A stretch of DNA of 61,177 nucleotides from Verrucomicrobiota bacterium (GCA_023443455.1 JAEZUE010000084.1:1-61177), one strand, 5' to 3'; counted from the first letter of the stretch, positions 28,988 to 38,428 are shown. Notes: a model not told the origin generated them from the sequence alone. Program-made: numbers and translations.

Positions 28988-29424
28988 GATTGCGGAGTGC
29001 GGATTCCGGAATGCGGATTGGGCGGCGGAATTCAGCGCTGGACCAGGTGAAGAGATCTGTCTTGTGGGTAGCGAAACTCGCCAGAGTTTCGATGATAGTC
29101 CCTGCGCCGCGATCGACTGTTGGCTTGATCCCCGAGCAGGCAGTTCGGAAAAGTCAAAGAGGTAGACAAGAGGCGGAGGAGGACACAGAGGGCGTCTTGA
29201 ATTACCAGACATTGGCCAGCCTGAGCCCACCACGGCGAATTCTGCGCGCAAATTGTCCGCTCAGCCCCCGCTTGCAGACGTTGCGCGGAAGCACCAAGAC
29301 ATACGTGTTTTTGCTGACTGACTTGCTGCCCGATGGGCGGGAGCGACTTCAGGTGGTTGGGGAGTCTCTTGGGATACTGAGTCAGGAGTAGCGGCGATCC
29401 TGCGATGGCTCTGTTGCTGCTTCC
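28988..29424. other. Spacer without recognised gene
   Basis: 437 bp between the rlmN fragment and the helicase stop. It contains a TAGCGAAACTCGCCAGAGTTTCG hairpin (29070-29093) of the same type as at 14740 and 34975. Nothing else was recognised. GC content is lower here than in neighbouring genes. Confidence 0.5.
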
Positions 29425-32400
29425 TCAGTTCGAGTTCGCGATCACCGATGGGCGTAGCTCCTGCAGCCGCTCGAGCAGCTTCCCCATCTCCTTGTCGGCG
29501 TCGTGCCACCAGTCGGTGGACCAGAGGCGGTGGAGCTTCCAGCCGAGGCCTTCGAGGATGAGCTGGCGGAGCTTGTCGCGGTCGCGGGCGGTGGCTGCGC
29601 GGTGGTAGGTCGCGCCATCGCACTCGATGCCGAGCAGGTAGCGGCCCGGTGCAGTCGGATCGACTACGGCCAAGTCGATCCGGTAGCCGGAGCAGCCGAC
29701 CTGGTGGTGGACCGTGTAGCCGGCGGCGCGGAGACGGTCGGCGACCATCTTCTCGAATTCGGAATCGGCTTCGGCCGGTCCCGAGGCGGTCGTCGCGGCG
29801 GCCAGAGCCCGCGGGCCGCGCTCGGCGTAGTCGAGGAACAACTTGAGGTCGCGCACGCCGCGGGCGCGGGTGCGGGTGAGATCGATCTGGTCGGCGCGCA
29901 GTCCGCTGAAGACCAGCACCTCGTGTTTCGCGCGGGTGATGGCGACGTTGAGACGGCGCTCGCCGCCATCGCGGTTGAGCGGGCCGAAGTTCATGGCGAC
30001 CTTGCCCGCCTCGTCCGGCCCGTAACAGATGGAGAACAGGATAACGTCGCGTTCGTCGCCCTGCACATTCTCCAGATTCTTGACGAACACCGGCTCGCCC
30101 TCGACCGGCGGCTCGTCGCCGAAGTGGACTTCGATTTCCGGATACTTGCGGCGCTCCTCGTCGAGGAGGTTCTCGACGAGTTGCTGCTGGGCGAGACTGA
30201 AGGTCACGATGCCATAGGAACGGCGGGGCCCGTCGTTGGAGCGCAGGCGAGCGACGAGATCGGCCACGAGCGCCTGGGCCTCGCCGAGATTGGTGCGCGA
30301 CTTGCCTTTGTCGTAGCGCGCTGTCGGCAGGTGCTTCAGTCGCACGCCGCCGAGGCCCGACTCGGGTGAGGGGAAGGTGAGCAGGTCGTTCTCGTAGTAC
30401 TGACGGTTGCTGAAGGTGATCAGGCCCTCGTGCCGGCTGCGGTAGTGCCATTGCAGGCGCTTGTGGCGCACCTGATGGCTCATCAACTCGTCGAGCACGC
30501 TTTCGAGGTCCTTGTGCGCCTCCGGCGTGAGGTCGTCCTCGTCGTCGTTGCCGCCGCCGAAGAAGTTGGTGGGCGGCAGCTGTTTGGGGTCGCCGACCAT
30601 GATCAACTGTCTGCCGCGCGCGATGGCGCCGATCGCATCCCATACCGGGATTTGCGACGCCTCGTCGAAGATCACGAGGTCGAACGTCTCGTGGGTGGCT
30701 TCCAGATACTGGGCGACCGAGAGCGGGCTCATGAGCACGCAGGGTTTGAGCCGCGGCAGCAGTTTCGGGATGCCGGCGAGCAGCTTGCGCACCGGAATGT
30801 GGCGCATGCGCTTGCCGAGTTCCTTGCGCAGCAGGCCGATCTCCGCCTTGGGCACTTCGGCGATGCCCTGGTCGCGTGGGATGCCTGCGGCCAAGCGGGC
30901 CCGGATGAGTTCGCGCGAGAGCGAGGCGATTTTCTCGTCCAGTTCGCGGAACCGCTCGATGCGCTCGTTGTGCTCGCGGCCGAAGAATTCCCGCAGGGCG
31001 GCTTCCCGTTCGATCAGGGCGAACAGCAGTGCTCGGCGAAAACTGCGTTCGAACAACGCAGGCACATCCAGCGTTGCGCCCTCCGGCGACTCCAGTGCGG
31101 CGATCACCGGTGCGAGACCGGTCTCGACGGCCGCTCGGCGCGCCTTCTGCCAGGAACACCATTCGCGGATGTGTTTCCAGCCTCTGGACACGCGCTCGGC
31201 GAGCGCGCGCACCGCTGCGAGATGGTCGGAGGCTTCGTCCACGACCTCGCGGCGCAGCTTCACCTCGGTGGCGAACCGAACTAAAGCCCCATCGAAGGCG
31301 TCCAAGGCTTCGCGGTAGTGCGACAGGCGCAGACCGATGGCGGTGCTGGCGGCATAGGCCGACGGGCCTTCGGCGAACAAGGCGGCGAGGAGCTGACGGA
31401 GTTGGCCCAGCCAAACCAGGTCGTCGCCCGCGCAGGCGAGCATCCGGGCATGCAATGCCTCGCCCCAGGCGCGGGCTTGGCCTAGCGCAGAGGGATCCGG
31501 CTCACCCTTCGCCCAAACGGCTCCGAGGCAGGCCCGGGCGGTCGGCGCGGCGGCGGCGAGTTCGGTATTGAGAGTCCGGAGTCTCAGGGCGTCGTCCAAG
31601 ATCTCGGCGAGTTGTGCGACCGCTGGGCGGGATTGGTCCGGGCGGGCCGCGCGGAGCAATCGGCGCACGCTGCCGAGGCGGAGCCATTTCATCAGGAACC
31701 ACGACGACTGGGCCAACGTCCACTTGGCTTTCAGGGCATCGAGGTCGAGGGCGAGAAGCTTGGACTCGTCATAGCCGCCCAACCGTGAGCGCACCGCGTC
31801 GCGCCCGCGTACGAGGGAGATCCACCGGTCGAGATCGGCCGCCAGTTGGTGCCACGCTGTCGTGGCGAAGGCCGGGCCGACCGGCACCGGCGACGCCAGG
31901 CTTTCGGTCAAGGCGCGCAGATCCTGCAATTGGCGACGCGATACGGACTCGCCCGGGCAGCCCAGCCAGGTACGCAGTTCCTGGGTCGCAGTCGCGGCGA
32001 TCGTAGCCTGTTCGGTCAGAGCGCGGATGAGGTCCGGTGTGCGCTCGGCCCAGGTCGGCGACCACTCCTCGCAGGCCAGCGGGGCCAGCGGATGATCGTG
32101 CAGGGGCATGACGGCGCGCGAGCGCTCCTGGAGTTGGCGGGCGAGCAGCCGAGCGTTGTCCAGCTCCTCCGCGGTCGTATCGAGGAGATGGGGCCAGTCG
32201 TCCAGCCGCACGGTCGACTCGTTTTGGCGGGGCAGGAGATGGTCGAAACAGGCGTGTGCGCTCAGGCCGCAGGGCGTGCGCCGGTGCAGGGCGCGGGTGT
32301 AGTCGTTGAGCGCGCCGCGGAGGCGTTCGAGTTCGGCCGTGCGGTGTTCCCACCCCTCTGCGGTTGCCTCCGTCATGAACTTCAGGCTGCGGTCGAATTG

Positions 32401-34716
32401 CGCCAGCACGTCGGCTTTGCCGATCTTGTTGGAGTGAAGTTCGAGGCAGAACGGCTCCAACCCTTCCTCCCGCAGCCGGCGGTGCACGACGTCGAGTGCG
32501 GCGCGTTTCTCGGCCACGAAGAGCACGCGCTTCCCGTGCGCCAGGCAGTGGGCGATGATGTTGGTGATCGTCTGCGATTTTCCAGTACCGGGCGGACCTT
32601 CGAGCACGAAGTCGTGGCCGGCCGCGGCGGCCATGACCGCCGCGAGCTGGGAAGAGTCCGCGCTGCGCGGGCAGAACACGTCGCGCGGGTGGAACTGGTC
32701 GTCGAGTCGGGGCGGCGTGATGTCGTCGGGCGGGTTGTCGTAGGGTGTGCCCGCGGCGTTGACGAGGTGGTTGACGATGCGGTTGCGCGTGAGCGCATCG
32801 AGGCGGTCGGCGAGATCCTTCCAGAGGAGAAATTTGGTGAACGAGAACTGGCCGAGCCAGATCTCGTCCTTCACTTCCCAGCCGGCGAGGTCGCGCACGG
32901 CGTCGCGAAAACGTTGAAACACGCGGCCGACGTTCACGCCGTTTTCGTCTTCGGGAAGCGGATCGAGTCCGGCGATGTCCTTTTGGAAGTGCTGCCGCAG
33001 CATTTCCATGAGGGTGACGTTGAGGCGCGTTTCCTCGTCGAGGCGACGCAGGGAGAATCCTTCGAGCACCGATTTGCGCTTCAGCTCGACCGGCACGAGG
33101 AGTAGGGGGGCGCGAAGGATACGTTCGCTGTGCTCGGTCTCGCGCCATTCGAGGATGCCGACGGCGGCGAAGAGCGTGTTGGTGCCGTTTTCGTCGAGGG
33201 CGTTGCGGGCGGCGCGGAACAACTCGGTGAGGCGGCGAGCGTGCTCGTCCCCGTCGAGGTGGGTGTGAAGACGTCCGCTCTGCAATTCCTCCGTGAGGAG
33301 GGAAGTGATCGCATCGGCGCGTTGCTGCTTCGACAGCGTGGCTTCGTGACGCGGGTCGTCCTCGTTCAGCAGCTTGGGGCGGGGCCGGAGGGCGAGTTCT
33401 CTTTCCGCCGCGAGCTCATCTTCGACGTGTTCGGGTGCGGCGGAAAGAAGGCGGATGGTGGTCTTGGTTTCCCGAAAGTTCAGCAGCCGGTTGCGCAGGC
33501 TGAGGTCGAGCAGCCGGCTCTTCCACTGATCGATGCGCGTCGCGGGTCGGGCGGAATCGAGAGCCGACGGGGCGAGCGGTTCGGCGAAGTCGCGGCTGCC
33601 GATGCCCTCGACGCATTCCACCGGCGCGGGGACGGGGCCACCGGCGGCCTCGGCTGTCCGTTGCCCTGGCTCGGGGATGGGCACGATGCGGGCGATGCGG
33701 GCGCGGCGGACATCGAGGGCGAGGCGGAACGGCTGTTCGGTTTGCAGGTGGGCGCGGGCTGCACGCTCCGCATCGGCCAACACCCCCGGCGCTTCGCCGG
33801 CGACGAGCGTGGTTTCGAACACTGTGAGAAGCGCCTCGGTCTCGTGTTTGCGGAGTTGTTGCAGCGCGTCGGCGCCCTCGGCGGCCGGTTCGGAGAACGT
33901 GCGTTCTTCCAGCCAGCAGCCAGCGTAGGCGTGGCCCTCATGCAGGAGCACGAGCGGGTGCAGGCCGGCGCGTTCGCAACAGGCGGCGAACAACAGGGCC
34001 AAATCGAGGCAGGTGCCGAAGCGCTCCGCGACGATCTGGCCGGGGAAGGACACTTTCTGGCCGGTGCTTTCGAAGCTGGCGGGTGGATTGATGTAGCGGA
34101 GGCCGAGTTCGGCCACGGCCCGGTAGATGGCGGCGATCTGGTCCCACGCCCGTTTACGACTCTTGTCCTGGTATCCGTTGAGTGAACCTCGGCCGGTCGC
34201 TTCGCGAAGCAGATCGGAGGCACGCCCGAGGATCGGCATCAAGGCGGGGTCGTTGGGCAGGATGAAGGCGGCGAGGATCTCCGGCAGGGCCACAAGGCCG
34301 CACCACTCGTTGCGGGCGAGCAACGAGACCGTCTCGGTGCGCGAGCAAAGCAGGGTGTCGTTTGCGAGCACCTCGACCTTGAGCAGGCCGGTTACTTTCT
34401 CGTTGAGCGCGGCGAGGAAGTCGGGGCTGAGCTTCAGGTCGAGGGGTGAGATGCGGAATTCACCGTTCGGCTCGATGGATTGGATGCGAACCTCTGCCGG
34501 TGCGGCGAACGCAGGCTCGGTCGAGACGCGGATGACGAGATCCTTGCGGGCGAGCGTGTCGTTGCGGAAACAGAGCTCCTTCACGACCGGGATCGCGTTT
34601 TGTTGGAAGGCGTAGTTGATCGCCGTGTCGTGAACGAGCGTGAACTCGGGGACCGTCGTGACGGGGGCGGGAATCGTGGCGCCGGGGTTGGCAGCATCGA
34701 CAAGTGGCGTGGTCAT
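29425..34716 (-). CDS. Giant SF1 helicase with DUF4011 and C-terminal nuclease domain
   Basis: A 1763-aa protein, in order: a transglutaminase-like segment (about residues 225-275: ERFGTCLDLALLFAACCERA, then GHAYAGCW), the DUF4011 signature (about 395: WKSRLLDLSLRNRLLNF), Walker A GPPGTGKSQTITNIIAH (about 705), Walker B DEASQIP (about 1350) with GDPKQLPPTNFF, helicase motifs QGDERDVILFSICYG and NVAITRAKHEV (about 1555-1605), and a Vsr/PD-(D/E)xK-like end (about 1650-1740: YRIDLAV...GIECDG...YHR...RDRDKLRQ...WSTDWW). This is the COG1112-type helicase group that includes phage-defence proteins such as the Mokosh helicase, but the phospholipase-D partner is not seen. The ATG at 34716 is chosen. 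A role in defence is inference. Confidence 0.88.
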   Translation of the reverse strand: MTTPLVDAANPGATIPAPVTTVPEFTLVHDTAINYAFQQNAIPVVKELCFRNDTLARKDLVIRVSTEPAFAAPAEVRIQSIEPNGEFRISPLDLKLSPDFLAALNEKVTGLLKVEVLANDTLLCSRTETVSLLARNEWCGLVALPEILAAFILPNDPALMPILGRASDLLREATGRGSLNGYQDKSRKRAWDQIAAIYRAVAELGLRYINPPASFESTGQKVSFPGQIVAERFGTCLDLALLFAACCERAGLHPLVLLHEGHAYAGCWLEERTFSEPAAEGADALQQLRKHETEALLTVFETTLVAGEAPGVLADAERAARAHLQTEQPFRLALDVRRARIARIVPIPEPGQRTAEAAGGPVPAPVECVEGIGSRDFAEPLAPSALDSARPATRIDQWKSRLLDLSLRNRLLNFRETKTTIRLLSAAPEHVEDELAAERELALRPRPKLLNEDDPRHEATLSKQQRADAITSLLTEELQSGRLHTHLDGDEHARRLTELFRAARNALDENGTNTLFAAVGILEWRETEHSERILRAPLLLVPVELKRKSVLEGFSLRRLDEETRLNVTLMEMLRQHFQKDIAGLDPLPEDENGVNVGRVFQRFRDAVRDLAGWEVKDEIWLGQFSFTKFLLWKDLADRLDALTRNRIVNHLVNAAGTPYDNPPDDITPPRLDDQFHPRDVFCPRSADSSQLAAVMAAAAGHDFVLEGPPGTGKSQTITNIIAHCLAHGKRVLFVAEKRAALDVVHRRLREEGLEPFCLELHSNKIGKADVLAQFDRSLKFMTEATAEGWEHRTAELERLRGALNDYTRALHRRTPCGLSAHACFDHLLPRQNESTVRLDDWPHLLDTTAEELDNARLLARQLQERSRAVMPLHDHPLAPLACEEWSPTWAERTPDLIRALTEQATIAATATQELRTWLGCPGESVSRRQLQDLRALTESLASPVPVGPAFATTAWHQLAADLDRWISLVRGRDAVRSRLGGYDESKLLALDLDALKAKWTLAQSSWFLMKWLRLGSVRRLLRAARPDQSRPAVAQLAEILDDALRLRTLNTELAAAAPTARACLGAVWAKGEPDPSALGQARAWGEALHARMLACAGDDLVWLGQLRQLLAALFAEGPSAYAASTAIGLRLSHYREALDAFDGALVRFATEVKLRREVVDEASDHLAAVRALAERVSRGWKHIREWCSWQKARRAAVETGLAPVIAALESPEGATLDVPALFERSFRRALLFALIEREAALREFFGREHNERIERFRELDEKIASLSRELIRARLAAGIPRDQGIAEVPKAEIGLLRKELGKRMRHIPVRKLLAGIPKLLPRLKPCVLMSPLSVAQYLEATHETFDLVIFDEASQIPVWDAIGAIARGRQLIMVGDPKQLPPTNFFGGGNDDEDDLTPEAHKDLESVLDELMSHQVRHKRLQWHYRSRHEGLITFSNRQYYENDLLTFPSPESGLGGVRLKHLPTARYDKGKSRTNLGEAQALVADLVARLRSNDGPRRSYGIVTFSLAQQQLVENLLDEERRKYPEIEVHFGDEPPVEGEPVFVKNLENVQGDERDVILFSICYGPDEAGKVAMNFGPLNRDGGERRLNVAITRAKHEVLVFSGLRADQIDLTRTRARGVRDLKLFLDYAERGPRALAAATTASGPAEADSEFEKMVADRLRAAGYTVHHQVGCSGYRIDLAVVDPTAPGRYLLGIECDGATYHRAATARDRDKLRQLILEGLGWKLHRLWSTDWWHDADKEMGKLLERLQELRPSVIANSN

Positions 34717-35109
34717 AGGGGGCGAGGGCGGGGGAGTCGGCCGGCGGCCGATGGCGACATGCGGCAGCCAGCCGGTGGCGATGATGGCGGGTTTGCGTGG
34801 CGCCGATGGTGTCGAGAGAATCGCAGCACTGCAGGCACGGCGGTGCAAGAGCGCATCCAAATACGGGCCGGCCCTTGACTGGGCGGAGACGGGGCGGGGG
34901 AGGGCGGAGGTTGAGGCGCCTGCGCGGTTGTTGGAGACGGGCTGAACGACTTCGTTGCCCAGCTACGAGGAGACGAAACCCTTGGCGGGTTTCGCCACAC
35001 CGAGGCGCTCAGGTTGGCGGCGAGTGGGTGGTTGGGTCGCGGCGGAGGACTTCGGCGAGCAGGACGGCGGCGCGTTTCTTTTCGCCGAGGCCAGCAACCT
35101 CGGAGGGAT
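34717..35109. other. Spacer upstream of the helicase
   Basis: 393 bp that must contain the helicase promoter. A CGAAACCCTTGGCGGGTTTCG hairpin lies at 34971-35000, the third copy of this small family. No gene was recognised. Confidence 0.5.
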
Positions 35110-35643
35110 TCACGCGCCGAGTTTGCGGGCCAGATTGCGCAGGCGGGAGAGCTCCTCCTGGCGGGCGGCCCGAAAGCGCCGTTGGCGCTCGGCATTGGTA
35201 CGGCGTTTTTCCTCCGCCGACTTCTGCGGGCGGCCGGCGCGCAGGCGCAGGGGCAGGTCCACGGAGGGTGTGAAAATATTCCGGCGCTTGAAGGCCGCGG
35301 GGGAATAGGCGAGCGCCAGTATCCGCAATTCGGGGCTCTCGGCGCCTGCATCGAAGACGGGCTCCGGCGCGATGCGCTTCGGGGCAAACGCCCAGGCCGG
35401 GGCCGGCCGGCGGAGCTGTTGCGCCAAATGCTCGGCATACGCCCCCAGCCACGCATCGGCGACGGCGCCCTCCGCGAAGCGCTCCCGCAGCGGCGGTGGT
35501 TCCTCCGCGATGGCGGCGGCTGCTTGGTTGCGGGACGACGCCCGGCGCAGTTCGTGGAGCCAGTCGCGCAAGTTCAGGCCGAACTCGCGCAGCGAGGCCG
35601 ATTGGGCGGCCACTTCTTTGAGGGTGGTGGGGCGTCCGCTCAT
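35110..35643 (-). CDS. Unknown protein paired with the nucleotidyltransferase
   Basis: 177 aa, not assigned to a named family. The N-terminal half is helical (LREFGLNLRDWLHELRR). The centre has PAPAWAFAPKRI and the FKRRNIFTPSV segment. The C-terminus is strongly basic (SAEEKRRTNAERQRRFRAAR), consistent with nucleic-acid contact or a disordered tail. Its ATG overlaps the stop of the nucleotidyltransferase-like gene by 4 bp, so the two are translationally coupled and likely to work together. By analogy to other NTase pairs it could be the partner of a toxin-antitoxin-like module, which is inference. Confidence 0.75.
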   Translation of the reverse strand: MSGRPTTLKEVAAQSASLREFGLNLRDWLHELRRASSRNQAAAAIAEEPPPLRERFAEGAVADAWLGAYAEHLAQQLRRPAPAWAFAPKRIAPEPVFDAGAESPELRILALAYSPAAFKRRNIFTPSVDLPLRLRAGRPQKSAEEKRRTNAERQRRFRAARQEELSRLRNLARKLGA

Positions 35644-36188
35644 GCGCGCTCCTTGATGACGGTTTTCATGACCTCGCGCGCTTCGGCCGAGAGTGTGTCG
35701 CGGGGGAAAAACTTGTCGTGGATCGCCTTGGCCTCCTTGACCGAAGCGAGGCCCATCTTCTGCACCAGAAAACGGATATCGCCATGGTCGCCGGCATAGC
35801 CGGGCAAAGGGGGACGGCAGGAGCGGAGCTTCATCGCCAGCAGGTAGGCGGCCGTGGGGACGGCGATGCGCAGCCCGGCGCCGAATTCATCGGCAGGCAG
35901 GCTGCGCTTGGCTTCCCGCTCGGAGAGGAATTGTCGCACGTCGTCGTTGAGCCAGTCCTCCGGCAGGTCTTGTTCCGTGGCCATTTTGGGGGCGAGCTCC
36001 CGACCAACTTCGCTTTGGCGTATCACTGCATCAACGTCCTTGGTCGCATCGCGCGACCCGTGCACCAAGGTGAAGACGGCCCCGCCGTAGAGTGAAAGCT
36101 CGAGCGTGATCCCTTGGGCCTGTGCCAACTCGCCGAGCCGGCGGAGCGCCCGGGTGATCCGGCGTCGATCGAGTGGCTCGTAAGGCAT
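35640..36188 (-). CDS. Nucleotidyltransferase-like protein (DUF6036/AbiEii type)
   Basis: A 182-aa protein with the minimal polymerase-beta NTase fold: GG at residues 35-36 in LSLYGGAVFTLVHGSRDATK and the metal-binding Asp pair D51/D53 in DVDAVI. A helical part follows with YLLAMKLRSCRPPLPGYAGD and a KDIR-like element. Such proteins often serve as the toxin or modifying enzyme in two-gene NTase modules. Start 36188 lies inside the 3' continuation of the truncated cobB frame. It is first in a two-gene operon. Confidence 0.82.
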   Translation of the reverse strand: MPYEPLDRRRITRALRRLGELAQAQGITLELSLYGGAVFTLVHGSRDATKDVDAVIRQSEVGRELAPKMATEQDLPEDWLNDDVRQFLSEREAKRSLPADEFGAGLRIAVPTAAYLLAMKLRSCRPPLPGYAGDHGDIRFLVQKMGLASVKEAKAIHDKFFPRDTLSAEAREVMKTVIKERA

Positions 36189-36244
36189 GGTTTAACGCTA
36201 CGTAACGTTTTATTGAACGGCAACCGGAAGCAAGACGAGCGGGC

Positions 36245-36409
36245 CGGATGGGGCGTGGCGCCGGCCTCCGTGCCGGCGGTGTTGGGTTGTGCCGGGGAGC
36301 TGGCGGAGTCGGGGGTCGCAGGCAGGGACGCCTGCCCCACGGTCGAGCAGGCCGGATGGGGCGTGGCGCCGGCCTCCGTGCCGGCGAGGTTGGATGGTGC
36401 TGGGGTGGC
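36245..36409. repeat. GCCGGCCTCCGTGCCGGC repeat units at the cobB break
   Basis: Two adjoining units: GGCGTGGCGCCGGCCTCCG...GCCGGCGGTGTTGGGTTGTGC with GGTCGCAGGCAGGGACGCC, and then a second GGCGTGGCGCCGGCCTCCG. They are of the same family as those in the esterase. They sit exactly where cobB loses similarity to its family, between the CbiA domain and the next gene. Confidence 0.88.
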
Positions 36410-37204
36410 GGCCCTGTCGGCCAGGGCGGCGACCTGGCCCTCGGGCGGAGCGGCCACCTCGGCGCGGTGGCATACAGGTTGGTTCGAGTCGGGGGCCACC
36501 GGTTGGAAACCGTCGCTTCTTGTCGCCAGGGCGATGATCGCATCGAGGTCGAAGCGTTGCTCGACGGCGGCGGCGAGGCGGGCGAGTCGCGTGTCGAGGT
36601 CGGTCTGTTCGCCGGCCAGGGCGAGGCCGAGGTGGCGTTCGGGGATGGCCAACTCCGGTACGCGCGGGAGCCAGCCGTGGGTCGGGAGTTTGGCGAGTTG
36701 CGCGATCGCCTCGGCACAGCCGCGGGCGTGGCTCTCGCTGCCGGCGAAATTGAGCACGCAGGCGCCGACGTGCAGCTGCGGGTCGAGCGTGGCGAAGCCG
36801 TGGGCCATGGCGGCGGCGCTGCGGGCGCTGCCGGAGATGTCGAGGATCAGCAGAACGGGGGCGCCGAGGAGCTTGGCGATCTGGGCGGCGGAGGCGCGTT
36901 CGTCGGTGAAGCTGCTGCCGTCGAAGAGGCCCATCACGCCCTCGACCACGGCGAGGTCGGCGCCGCGGCAGGCGCGCTCGAAACAGGCGGCGACCTGCGC
37001 GTCGTCGAGCATCCAGGAGTCGAGGTTGCGGCAGGTGCGACCAGCGGCGCGGGTGTGGTAGCCCGGGTCGATGTAGTCGGGTCCGCACTTGAACGGCTGC
37101 ACGACCAGCCCGCAGCGGCGCAGCGCGGCGAGCAGGCCGGCGACGACCGTGGTCTTGCCGCAACCGGAGCCGGTGGCGGCGACGACGAGGGTGGGCGTTG
37201 GCAT
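36410..37204 (-). pseudogene. cobB: Cobyrinate a,c-diamide synthase, amidotransferase half missing
   Basis: Residues 1-265 of CobB/CbiA, which amidates cobyrinic acid during cobalamin synthesis. The ATP-binding dethiobiotin-synthetase-like domain is intact: P-loop ATGSGCGKTTV near the start, CGPDYIDPGYHTRAAGR, VEGVMGLFDG, GLALAGEQTDLDTRL. After about residue 235 the protein leaves the family and reads through dispersed repeats and then out of frame across the next gene to a stop at 36023. The whole C-terminal class I glutaminase domain (about 200 residues) is absent, so the enzyme should not use glutamine. Start MPTPTLVVAAT at 37204. Confidence 0.83.
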
Positions 37205-37266
37205 CGGGCGAAACTGCACCGTTTGGAAGGAGCAGGCGAGCGTGGGGCGCGTCGGGCCGGCCATTG

Positions 37267-38217
37267 CTACGGGGCGCTGCGGCCCGTGGTAGGGCGAGGC
37301 GTCCCGCCGAGCCGCGGCTCACCGGGGACGGTTCGCCCTACCGGCGAACGCCTTGGGGCATGCCCGGCGCGCGCCTTCCAGACCACGTGGCTGCCGACCG
37401 GGTGGCCGCAGCGCTCGGCGACGGTCGGGCATTTCACGCGGAACAGGCAGAACAACGGGGCGGGCTCGTCGAGCAGCGATTCGAAGTTGCCCTGGCCCTT
37501 GGCGATGACGAGGTCGGCCTCGGCGAAGCGGCGGCGGAACTCGGGTGAACAGTCGGCAAGCACGGTGCCGGGCAGGGCGGAGCCGTTGTCGACGATCTCG
37601 GCGAGTGCGGGCAGGCCGGCGACGGCGGCATCCTCGCGGGTGGCGTCGTTGATGACGGCGCGGCCGCGCACGGCGACGGTGACGCGGCCAGCGGGGAATT
37701 GTTCGATCAATACACGGTCGAAGACGATCTCGCCGGCGTTGTCGCACAGATACAGAATACGGCGGGCTTTGGCGGCGGCGCGGCGCAGGGAGGCGAGGGG
37801 GCCGAGCAGGGGTTGGGCGAGGGCGTTGGCGGCGGTGTCGGCGGCCTCCTTTTCGGTGAGGCCCGATTTCGCGCCCAGATCGATGATGTTGCCCGCGATG
37901 GCCAAGCGTACGGCGGCGCCGAACGGATCGGAGCTGCGCGCGACGGCGGCGGCGAGCGGCGGGAGCAGTTCGAGGGCGAGGCGGTTGAAGCGCTGCTTGG
38001 CCTCGCGGTAGGGATCGTCGCAACCGGTGATGACCCGCAGCTGGGCCTGAAGGGCGCCGGAGAGTTGCGGGGGCGACTGGTCGAAATCGAGGGTGGTGCT
38101 CGCGAGCAGGAGCTCGCGCACGACCATGACGTCGACGGAGCTGTCCTTGGCGCCGAGGCGGATGGCGTCGGTCGCCTGGCGCAGTAGGCAGGGAAGGCAG
38201 TCGAGGGATGTCTTCAT
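37267..38217 (-). CDS. DUF89-family damage-control phosphatase-like protein
   Basis: A 316-aa member of the DUF89/ARMT1-like family, metal-dependent phosphatases proposed to clear harmful phosphometabolites. The prokaryotic Cys-containing subtype is shown by CLPCLLRQ at the N-terminus. The metal site LCDNAGEIVFDRVL lies near residue 160, with GRAVINDAT and AKGQGNFESL further on. The family normally ends soon after VKCPTVAE; here about 35 further residues (PRRSPVGRTVPGEPRLG...) derive from a GTAGGGCGAGGCGTCCCGCC repeat at 37270-37345. cobB begins 63 bp downstream. Confidence 0.86.
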   Translation of the reverse strand: MKTSLDCLPCLLRQATDAIRLGAKDSSVDVMVVRELLLASTTLDFDQSPPQLSGALQAQLRVITGCDDPYREAKQRFNRLALELLPPLAAAVARSSDPFGAAVRLAIAGNIIDLGAKSGLTEKEAADTAANALAQPLLGPLASLRRAAAKARRILYLCDNAGEIVFDRVLIEQFPAGRVTVAVRGRAVINDATREDAAVAGLPALAEIVDNGSALPGTVLADCSPEFRRRFAEADLVIAKGQGNFESLLDEPAPLFCLFRVKCPTVAERCGHPVGSHVVWKARAGHAPRRSPVGRTVPGEPRLGGTPRPTTGRSAP

Positions 38218-38428
38218 TGTGGTGGCGGTCGGTCGGTTCGTGGCTGGCGCCGGCCGCCGTGCCGGCGGGGTTTGCCGAAGCTGGCGAGCCGGCAGAATCG
38301 AGGGTCGCAGGCAGGGACGCCTGCGCCACGGTCGAGTGGGCCGGAGGGGGCGTGGGGTCGGCGCCATGGCGAGGTGCGCTGGATGGAGTGCAACACCGGT
38401 CCGTCGAGTCGCATTGTGGTCTCCGCCT
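38218..38428. repeat. Spacer with GCCGGC/GCAGGCAGGGACGCC repeat
   Basis: A partial unit of the family found in the esterase and cobB genes (GGCGCCGGCCGCCGTGCCGG ... GTCGCAGGCAGGGACGCCTG, about 38240-38335), here non-coding. Confidence 0.8.

Noticed and set aside
29425..36188. Complete Mokosh-type or other named defence system
   Set aside because: Only the helicase fits; the phospholipase-D partner is not visible, and the NTase pair is 390 bp away and not a known partner.
36023..36244. Extension of cobB as a fusion with a new C-terminal domain
   Set aside because: The extra residues are repeat sequence and then an out-of-frame reading of the NTase gene, with no protein character of their own.
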